33,068 nt of DNA, taken from the NCBI GenBank assembly GCA_014382605.1, contig JACNJM010000183.1, forward strand, positions 1 through 33,068. The letters run 5' to 3'. The notes below the pieces were generated by a model. It ran no database searches. It was given only the letters and a program-made list of their open reading frames with translations, and had not been told where the DNA came from. Origin of the DNA: Anaerolineae bacterium. GTDB taxonomy: Bacteria > Chloroflexota > Anaerolineae > Anaerolineales > UBA11858. This document shows, piece after piece, positions 20,407 to 26,921 of the stretch. The stretch's first letter is position 1, and every line of letters starts with the position of its first letter. Both the position numbers and the translations under genes were made by a program.

Positions 20407-20442
20407 GGGTTGGATGGGTTGATTGGTCTTATTGGTCGTTAG
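20407..20442. repeat. 9-bp quasi-tandem repeat in the mraZ-rsmH gap
   Basis: GGGTTGGAT|GGGTTGATT|GGTCTTATT|GGTCGTTAG on the + strand, four units in a 9-bp register. Confidence 0.7.
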
Positions 20443-20500
20443 GGCAGCTCGGTGGTTGAAAGCGCCTCGTTTGACCTGTAAGACAAATCCAGCCATAAGA

Positions 20501-20929
20501 CTATAATTCCAGGGCCGCAAAGCGCTGTGAATTGGCATCGACATCGCTGAGCAAGCGAAGCTGTTCATCCCAGGCATCAGGCAGCCAGATTTCGATAGCC
20601 TCGCCAACGCCTACAATAACAGCATCCGTTTGCAATCCAGCCACATCGCGCAAAAACTGCGGAATCAAGATGCGGCCAACGCTATCCAGATCGGCCTCGC
20701 TGGCGCTTGCGAAGATCAAACGACGCAAAATACGGGTCAGCGGATCGGTCGTCTGCATCTGACTGACTTTGGTAGCCATTTCATCAAACGCCGCCTTGGT
20801 CACCAGTCGCAGGTTGCGATCAAACCCTTGAGTCAGATGCGCGCCATTCGATAATTCGTCGCGAAACTTTGCTGGAATTGTCAATCGTCCCTTGTCATCA
20901 AGCGAATGGCGATACTGACCCAAAAACAT
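20501..20929 (-). CDS. mraZ: Transcriptional regulator MraZ
   Basis: MFLGQYRHSLDDKGRLTIPAKFRDEL (AbrB-like). ATG at 20929 with GGAGAAATAGAACAA upstream. The track start at 21010 lies inside the promoter/operator. Confidence 0.96.
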   Translation of the reverse strand: MFLGQYRHSLDDKGRLTIPAKFRDELSNGAHLTQGFDRNLRLVTKAAFDEMATKVSQMQTTDPLTRILRRLIFASASEADLDSVGRILIPQFLRDVAGLQTDAVIVGVGEAIEIWLPDAWDEQLRLLSDVDANSQRFAALEL

Positions 20930-20975
20930 TTGTTCTATTTCTCCATTAAACAACCACACGCCGGTCGCCCGGCGC

Positions 20976-21000
20976 GCCACTTCTTCCCACTTTATCCCAC
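20976..21000 (-). promoter_or_regulatory. Three phased MraZ-binding boxes
   Basis: Minus strand GTGGG-ATAAA-GTGGG-AAGAA-GTGGC: three GTGG(G/C) units at exact 10-bp period upstream of mraZ. Confidence 0.88.
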
Positions 21001-21010
21001 AAGCACACAC

Positions 21011-21039
21011 AGTATATACGAAACGCTTCTAAAATGCAA
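21011..21039 (-). promoter_or_regulatory. Sigma70-type promoter of the dcw operon
   Basis: Minus strand TTGCAT (21039-21034), 17-bp spacer, TATACT (21016-21011), immediately upstream of the MraZ boxes. Confidence 0.8.
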
Positions 21040-21230
21040 GTAGTTTTGTCCAATTTGAAAGGTATACGAAAGCTTGTTGAGGCTTATACACTCACCTGCA
21101 TACGAAGTCCATCCCTGTTTTTTTGTTATTTTCTCGCTGCGCGGCGAAAGCTCTACGCGCTTACATGCGATACAATATGCCGAGCAAGCACAACTCCAAA
21201 CCAACGCAGATCACCGAAAGGAACGATGGA

Positions 21231-22736
21231 ATGGAAATATCAATTTCTGATTACAGCGAAAATAATTTAGATCAGGCTCTAGCCGCCTTCAAAAAATACT
21301 ATCCCTCTTTTGAAAGCACTCATCGATTAGATAATTTGCGCGCCAGCGAGTACGCCCGCCTGGAAAAACACAATCAAATCTATTTGGATTACACTGGTGG
21401 TGGTTTGTATGCCGCATCGCAACTTCACCAGCACATGGCTCTGTTAGAAGAAGGTATTTTTGGCAATCCCCACTCTAAAAACCCAACTTCGCTCGTCATG
21501 ACGCACCTGGTTGAACAGGCGCGTAGTTATGTACTGGAATTCTTCAACGCCTCACCCGATGAATATGTGGTCATCTTCACACCCAATGCCAGCGGCGCGC
21601 TGAAACTTGTGGGCGAAGCGTATCCATTTAACGCACACAGCCGTTATTTGCCTGCCTTTGATAACCACAACTCGGTGAATGGTATTCGCGAGTTTGCACG
21701 TAGCAAAGGCGCAACAGTAACCTACATACCCACTGTGATGCCGGAATTACGTATGGATTCAGCCGCGCTCGAAGCAGAATTGAATCAAGTTGAACCCGGC
21801 AGCGATAATCTATTCGCCTATCCGGCGCAATCCAATTTCACCGGCGTACAACATTCGCTGGAGTGGATTGCGATGGCGCAAGCCAGGGGTTGGGATGTTT
21901 TACTTGATAGCGCAGCCTTCGCCCCCACAAATCGCCTTGATCTGAGTATCTGGAAACCTGATTTTGTGCCGTTGTCATTTTATAAAATATTCGGCTACCC
22001 CACCGGAGTGGGCTGCTTGCTGGCCCGCAAAGTAGCTCTGCAAAAATTACAACGCCCCTGGTTTGCTGGCGGAACCATTTCGATTACCTCCGTACAAGGC
22101 GAAGGGTGGCATTATTTATTAGAGAATGAAGCCGGATTTGAAGATGGCACCGTCAATTATCTCAATTTGCCTGCCATAGAGATTGGTTTGCGTCATATTG
22201 CCAGCATCGGTATTGATATTATTCACGAACGGGTTGCCTGCCTGACTGGCTGGCTGCTGAACCAAATGATAAATCTGCGCCACAGCAATGGGCATCCTCT
22301 GGTGCAGATTTTTGGGCCTACAAACCTGAAAGAACGGGGAGGGACGATCTCGTTCAGTGTGGATGACCCCGAGGGGGCGCGCATCGACTACCGGCGTATC
22401 GAAGCATTGGCGAACCAGGCAAATATCTCGCTACGAACAGGCTGTTTCTGCAATCCGGGAACCGGCGAAATCGTGCATCACCTGGAAAAAGAAGAAATGG
22501 CTCAAGTTTTCAATCAACCAGCCGCTTTATCGTTTGATGATTTCTTTGATTGGGCGCAAAGTGAACATAACCGCAACCCCAGCACCATTCGCATCTCGGT
22601 TGGGATCGTATCCAACTTTGCGGATGTCTATCGGTTTATGCAATTTCTCCACAGCTTTAAAGACAAACTGGATGCAGATATTCAGGTGGTTGAAATAGAT
22701 TATCCAAAATATGGCTTACTACGTGACAGTGCATAA
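21231..22736 (+). CDS. Class V aminotransferase, molybdenum cofactor sulfurase-like / cysteine desulfurase-like
   Basis: YLDYTGGGLYAASQL, NPHSKNPTS, PLSFYKIFGYPTGVGCLLARK (PLP Lys), RTGCFCNPGTGE (Cys). ATG at 21231 follows GAAAGGAACG. ATG at 21177 is also possible. Confidence 0.85.
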   Translation: MEISISDYSENNLDQALAAFKKYYPSFESTHRLDNLRASEYARLEKHNQIYLDYTGGGLYAASQLHQHMALLEEGIFGNPHSKNPTSLVMTHLVEQARSYVLEFFNASPDEYVVIFTPNASGALKLVGEAYPFNAHSRYLPAFDNHNSVNGIREFARSKGATVTYIPTVMPELRMDSAALEAELNQVEPGSDNLFAYPAQSNFTGVQHSLEWIAMAQARGWDVLLDSAAFAPTNRLDLSIWKPDFVPLSFYKIFGYPTGVGCLLARKVALQKLQRPWFAGGTISITSVQGEGWHYLLENEAGFEDGTVNYLNLPAIEIGLRHIASIGIDIIHERVACLTGWLLNQMINLRHSNGHPLVQIFGPTNLKERGGTISFSVDDPEGARIDYRRIEALANQANISLRTGCFCNPGTGEIVHHLEKEEMAQVFNQPAALSFDDFFDWAQSEHNRNPSTIRISVGIVSNFADVYRFMQFLHSFKDKLDADIQVVEIDYPKYGLLRDSA

Positions 22737-22766
22737 TTCCTCCCCCGGGGTCGGCAGCCGGACTTC

Positions 22767-22809
22767 AACGCTGACTTCCGAAATCTTCGAGTCTTCGAAA
22801 GTCAGCGTT
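22767..22809. terminator. Large hairpin between convergent genes, possible bidirectional terminator or repeat element
   Basis: AACGCTGACTTCCGAA (22767-22782) and TTCGAAAGTCAGCGTT (22794-22809): 16-bp arms with one mismatch, 11-nt loop, no strong T-tract. Confidence 0.6.
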
Positions 22810-22810
22810 T

Positions 22811-23842
22811 CTATCGGCGCAGTTTTCGCCCCATTTCCATGATTTCATCTACCCAAACTTCCTGATAGGCGTTGTGCAAAACTTCGGGTAGCAGATGTAG
22901 TGAACGCGCCGGGGTTAGCGGGCGCTCGGCCCAGACACGGTTGACGATGAAATCCACATCTCGGTGCAACCCTTTGGTATCAAAAAGCAAACCCACGAAG
23001 GGATGGCGGGAACGGATGTCGGCAAGCAATGGGCGCGAGATGCCAAAAGCCGAATGCGGAAAGGAGAAGGGAACAATTTCCTGCCCGGTGATTTCCTGCA
23101 CAATACGGCACGAATCTACGATTTGGGCTTCGATTTCGGCAGCATCCAGCCCGCGCAATTTGGGATGTGATTTAGTATGCGCGCCGATCACAAAACCCTC
23201 GGTGTGCATCTGCCGAATTTGCTCACGCGTCAGATAGGGCCGGACTTCACGTAAAAATGATTGCCAATCCACACCCAGTACGCGGCAAATTTCATTGATC
23301 AGGGCTTCATCAGACAGACGCAGTCCTTTGAGCCACTGAATCGCTGCGTCAGACGTCGTGACGTCGGATATCAGCCCAGCGAGTTTTTCTCGCTCAGACG
23401 GCTCGCCGTGTAGACGTTCAACACACAATGAAATTTTATTGCGGTAAAACATGGCCTGGTTATCCACCCAATCGGTGGCGACGAAAAATGTGCAGGGGAT
23501 TTTCTTTTCCAGCAGTAACGGGCGCACCACCGAGTAGCATTCGCCAAAACCATCGTCAAACGAGAGATGCGCCGCGTTGGATGGCAATTGCTGCCCCTGC
23601 GTGTAATGGACGTGCAATTGAGGGTAGTCCACCGGCGTGTAATGCGCACGAATGTAGTCCAACGCCGCCGCAAATCGCGCCACCGGTACCACCGGATACA
23701 GCCAGCGGGCAAATTCCATCGGCTCATCAGAAACGGCATGATAGAAAATATCCACATGAGACCGGCGTAAAACGAATGGATATAGATTAAGGGGTAGTAA
23801 ACGTGCTATGAATTCAAGGGTTTTGATGAATAGTGTTTTCAT
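22811..23842 (-). CDS. Polysaccharide deacetylase (NodB-like, CE4)
   Basis: HLSFDDGFGECYSVVRPLLLEKKIPCTFFVATD and GAHTKSHPKLRGL. Start M14 (23842) preferred, because the longer ORF begins inside a repeat element. Confidence 0.85.
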   Translation of the reverse strand: MKTLFIKTLEFIARLLPLNLYPFVLRRSHVDIFYHAVSDEPMEFARWLYPVVPVARFAAALDYIRAHYTPVDYPQLHVHYTQGQQLPSNAAHLSFDDGFGECYSVVRPLLLEKKIPCTFFVATDWVDNQAMFYRNKISLCVERLHGEPSEREKLAGLISDVTTSDAAIQWLKGLRLSDEALINEICRVLGVDWQSFLREVRPYLTREQIRQMHTEGFVIGAHTKSHPKLRGLDAAEIEAQIVDSCRIVQEITGQEIVPFSFPHSAFGISRPLLADIRSRHPFVGLLFDTKGLHRDVDFIVNRVWAERPLTPARSLHLLPEVLHNAYQEVWVDEIMEMGRKLRR

Positions 23843-23845
23843 ATT

Positions 23846-23910
23846 GAAAGTTACAGGTTGAAGGTTAGCAGGTTGTGTCAATAACTTTCGACCTGCAACC
23901 TGCCAACTCT
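23846..23910. repeat. 7-bp-periodic imperfect palindrome
   Basis: GAAAGTT|ACAGGTT|GAAGGTT|AGCAGGTT, with an inverted counterpart CTTTCGACCTGCAACCTGCCAACT. Confidence 0.65.
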
Positions 23911-25095
23911 TTAAGAAAAGGCCATATCCCCATCCACCAGCTTGAAGGCCAAATCATCCCAGGCTTGCGCCAGGGGGCTGTCGTTGGCCTTGGGCATACA
24001 TTGGTAGATGCGCGTTTTAGAATGCAACAATATTTTTCTCGGCCAGCGCGGCTGCATATATTGCGCCATTTCTTGCGGGATTTCGATCGTATCGGCCTGA
24101 TGCTGCCGCCCGTAACGCAACGCCAACGCCAACGCATAACGCCGGTCTTCGCGGCGGGAAAATTGATAATCAAGCATTTTCAGAAAAACACTATCCGCTG
24201 ATTTGCGGGAAATCGAAAAGGTCACAAATCCCAAATATTCACCTTCCGGGGAGGTGATCTCGACCCCAAAGATGCGATACATGGGGCGCGTATCACTGAA
24301 ATAGTAATCCATTTCTGCGGTGACGGATTGGCCTGCGTCGACGATCCAGGGGTAGTGCAACATCCAGTTGACCGCGTCAGCGCCGCGGTGGAGTTCGACG
24401 TTCGGACGCGGCTCGGGGGTGGTAGGCGCCTCCCGAAGATGAGTCACATCCTCATAGCGGGCACCCGCCAGGAGCGAGTCCGCTGTGCCGCTCATTACTC
24501 GGTAGATAATCTTTTTCGTCCACGGGGCAAACCAGTTATCCACGCGTTTTATAAAATCCGTCTTCAGGGGTACTTCGCGCTTGATCCGCAGCAGATGCAC
24601 CACTTTTCGCATCCCGCGGCGGAGCCAAACCAGCGGATTGAGATGCCCCATGCCGGTAGCATCCAGCCAGTAATAATGCAGCGGAGCGCGCTCCCAAAAG
24701 CCATATTTTTGGCACACCCGCCGGGCATGAACACTGCCCACGATGAGATAATCTAGCTTGAGGCCAAGCGCTTCGGCCATAAGCTGCGCGCCAACCCCTT
24801 GCCCGCGCACCTTGCCCGAAACCGACCAGGTAGTGAACCAGTGGACTTTGAAAAGCTCTTCGCCGCGGCGCAACAAAAGCGGCAAAATGCCGAAGAAACC
24901 GACGACTTCATCGTCAGCGTCTATGGCGACGAGCAAGGCGACATCGTCTTTTGCGGCGTAGGGATTATTGGCGTGAGCCAGGGCGCGCTGCATGGTGATG
25001 GGGATAAACTGCCCGGGTTGGGCGCTCCCCAGCACGCGCTCGGCGAATTCATGCAAGTCTTTGACTTTAATATGGTCGAAACGAATATTGCTCAT
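23911..25095 (-). CDS. GNAT-family N-acetyltransferase
   Basis: N-terminal GNAT features (VVGFFGILPLLL..., VSGKVRGQGVGAQLMAEAL, HARRVCQKYGFWERAPL) plus a long C-terminal region that may be a second degenerate GNAT fold. Confidence 0.7.
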   Translation of the reverse strand: MSNIRFDHIKVKDLHEFAERVLGSAQPGQFIPITMQRALAHANNPYAAKDDVALLVAIDADDEVVGFFGILPLLLRRGEELFKVHWFTTWSVSGKVRGQGVGAQLMAEALGLKLDYLIVGSVHARRVCQKYGFWERAPLHYYWLDATGMGHLNPLVWLRRGMRKVVHLLRIKREVPLKTDFIKRVDNWFAPWTKKIIYRVMSGTADSLLAGARYEDVTHLREAPTTPEPRPNVELHRGADAVNWMLHYPWIVDAGQSVTAEMDYYFSDTRPMYRIFGVEITSPEGEYLGFVTFSISRKSADSVFLKMLDYQFSRREDRRYALALALRYGRQHQADTIEIPQEMAQYMQPRWPRKILLHSKTRIYQCMPKANDSPLAQAWDDLAFKLVDGDMAFS

Positions 25096-25150
25096 AATTT
25101 TTGATTATCGACGGCACATTTGGAAAATGGCGCTGAATTTCAACGCGGAC

Positions 25151-25201
25151 TACGCGAATAAGCAAATCGCGCGAATGAAAAACAAAGAGCAAATTCGCGT
25201 A
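25151..25201. repeat. Inverted repeat of an ACGCGAAT-type element
   Basis: TACGCGAAT (25151-25159) and ATTCGCGTA (25193-25201), 9-bp perfect arms. Confidence 0.5.
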
Positions 25202-25236
25202 ATTCTATACTGGTCAATAGTGGTATGAACACATCT

Positions 25237-25304
25237 CACGCAAAGACGCAGAGCCGCAAAGCTGTTTTCTCTCTTATTTCTTGGCGACTTGGCGCCTTTG
25301 CGTG
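25237..25304. repeat. 8-bp-periodic palindromic element
   Basis: CACGCAAAGACGCAGAGCCGCAAAG (25237-25261) against CTTGGCGACTTGGCGCCTTTGCGTG (25280-25304). The arms are imperfect inverted copies made of CGCAAAGN-type units. Confidence 0.75.
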
Positions 25305-25397
25305 AAAATGTTTGTGTTTACACTTCTCTTGATGATTACAAAATTCGCGTAATTCACTATATTGGCGGCATTCGTGTTCAAAAAACAGAGTAGACAA

Positions 25398-26249
25398 TTA
25401 TACATAGTGTCTCAGGATAGCCTGTATCTGTTCAAGATAGGCACGACCAAAAAGATTGACATGATTGAGCAGATGATAGAGATTATACAGCGGAAAACGA
25501 CTGCGATAGCCCCCTTCGAGGGAACGCGTTTCTTCATAAGCTCGATAGAAAACTTCGGGGAAAGCGCCAAAGAGAGTAGTCATGGCGAGTTCGGCTTCGG
25601 CCCAGCCGTAATGCGCCGCCGGATCAATGATGGCGGGCGCGCCATGCCTGTCGCTGATGGCGTTACCGCTCCACAAATCGCCGTGTGATAAAGATGCCGG
25701 TTGCGCGGGAATGAGATTGGGCAGGCGAGTGATGAGTTTATCGAGTTTTTTTTTGTCAGTCGCGCTGAGCAGATCGCTATCGTAGGCCAATTGTGCCTGA
25801 AACCCTAACCGCTGCTCGGCAAAAAAAGCATAGCCATCTTGCATCCAGGGGTTGGGCTGAGGGGTGCTGCCAATATAGTTATTGTGTGCGAAACCAAATT
25901 GATGGTTGGTGTTTTTGTGCAAAGCCGCCAGTCGATGCCCAAACTCAGGCCAGTAATCCTTCTGGCGCGGCGCAGGGGTTAAATCTTCCATCAAGATAAA
26001 ACCATCACCCCAGAGCAAGGGATTCGGCACAACCGGCCCATCGGCGGTACGCAAAACTTCGAGGCCATCCGCTTCACGGGCAAACGTATCCGCCGGAGCG
26101 CGCCGATTGGTTTTAAGGAAAAAAGTTTCCCCCGAAGCCACCTCAAGAATCATGCCGTTGCTAATACAGCCACCATCAACAGGGCGCGTGGATATGATGG
26201 GGCCGTAATGATTTTGCGTAAACCACGAATGCACAAGCTGAGGAATCAT
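25398..26249 (-). CDS. Fructosamine-3-kinase-like protein (FN3K / aminoglycoside phosphotransferase fold)
   Basis: FFLKTNRRAPADTFAREADGLEVLR, GFILMEDL, LSHGDLWSGNAI, PAIIDPAAHYGWAEAELAMT, matching FN3K rather than generic APH. Confidence 0.9.
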   Translation of the reverse strand: MIPQLVHSWFTQNHYGPIISTRPVDGGCISNGMILEVASGETFFLKTNRRAPADTFAREADGLEVLRTADGPVVPNPLLWGDGFILMEDLTPAPRQKDYWPEFGHRLAALHKNTNHQFGFAHNNYIGSTPQPNPWMQDGYAFFAEQRLGFQAQLAYDSDLLSATDKKKLDKLITRLPNLIPAQPASLSHGDLWSGNAISDRHGAPAIIDPAAHYGWAEAELAMTTLFGAFPEVFYRAYEETRSLEGGYRSRFPLYNLYHLLNHVNLFGRAYLEQIQAILRHYV

Positions 26250-26257
26250 GTTCGATT

Positions 26258-26278
26258 GCAGGTTGAAAGTTGGGGGTT
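26258..26278. repeat. 7-bp quasi-repeat between phosphatase and kinase genes
   Basis: GCAGGTT|GAAAGTT|GGGGGTT. GAAAGTT is shared exactly with the 23846-23910 element, and GCAGGTT occurs on both of its arms. Confidence 0.55.
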
Positions 26279-26762
26279 AGATATTTCCACGTTCTAATGC
26301 ATCCAGCAAACCCAGGCAAGAGCGTTCAACGATCTGAAAAACTTCTTCGAAGCCATCAATACCGCCATAATAGGGGTCGGGGACCGGATCATTGGGGCTG
26401 CCCTGAGGGTCAAATTCACGCATCAGGCGAATTTTCAACCGCGCGGCTTCGCTATCGGCCAAGCGCGATAAATCGGCATGATTACTGGCATCCATGGCAA
26501 TAATCCAGTCAAATTCGAGGAAATCGCGCTTTGTTACCTGACGCGAGCGACCAGTATAGCGAAAACCGTGTTCGGCGGCCACACGGCGCATCCGTCGGTC
26601 GGGTTCTTCGCCCACGTGCCAACCTGAAGTTCCAGCGGAATCGACTTCGTATTTATGCCCCAGGCCAGCCTGCTCAGCCAGATGCCGGAACATGCTCTCC
26701 GCCAGGGGGCTGCGGACAATATTCCCCAAACAGACAAAACAGATGTGGGTTGAATCACTCAA
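26277..26762 (-). CDS. Low-molecular-weight protein-tyrosine-phosphatase family protein
   Basis: ICFVCLGNIVRSPLAESMFRHL P-loop, DSAGTSGWHVGEEPDRR, VPDPYYGGIDGFEEVFQIVE. TTG start with GGAGG six bases upstream. Confidence 0.92.
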   Translation of the reverse strand: MSDSTHICFVCLGNIVRSPLAESMFRHLAEQAGLGHKYEVDSAGTSGWHVGEEPDRRMRRVAAEHGFRYTGRSRQVTKRDFLEFDWIIAMDASNHADLSRLADSEAARLKIRLMREFDPQGSPNDPVPDPYYGGIDGFEEVFQIVERSCLGLLDALERGNI

Positions 26763-26810
26763 TCGGAGCCTCCAGATGCGCTAGAAATAACCCTCGAATC
26801 GTACCATAAA

Positions 26811-26877
26811 AGACGGCAGGCTACAGACCGCAGAGCAATATCAATTGCTCATCATTGCAGTCTGTAATCTGCCGTCT
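26811..26877. repeat. 7-bp-periodic long palindrome
   Basis: AGACGGCAGGCTACAGACCGCA (26811-26832) against TGCAGTCTGTAATCTGCCGTCT (26856-26877), 19/22 complementary, enclosing GAGCAAT-ATCA-ATTGCTC. Confidence 0.8.
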
Positions 26878-26921
26878 GTCGTTAATCGTTACGTAAAATC
26901 ACTCGCCGATAGAATTCGGCA

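Noticed and set aside
25237-25304. CRISPR-like repeats
   Set aside because: Units are contiguous 8-mers in a palindrome, with no regular repeat-spacer array and no cas genes.
25362-25688. 108-aa plus-strand ORF in the repeat-rich gap
   Set aside because: Mostly antisense to the FN3K-like gene; no recognisable domain.
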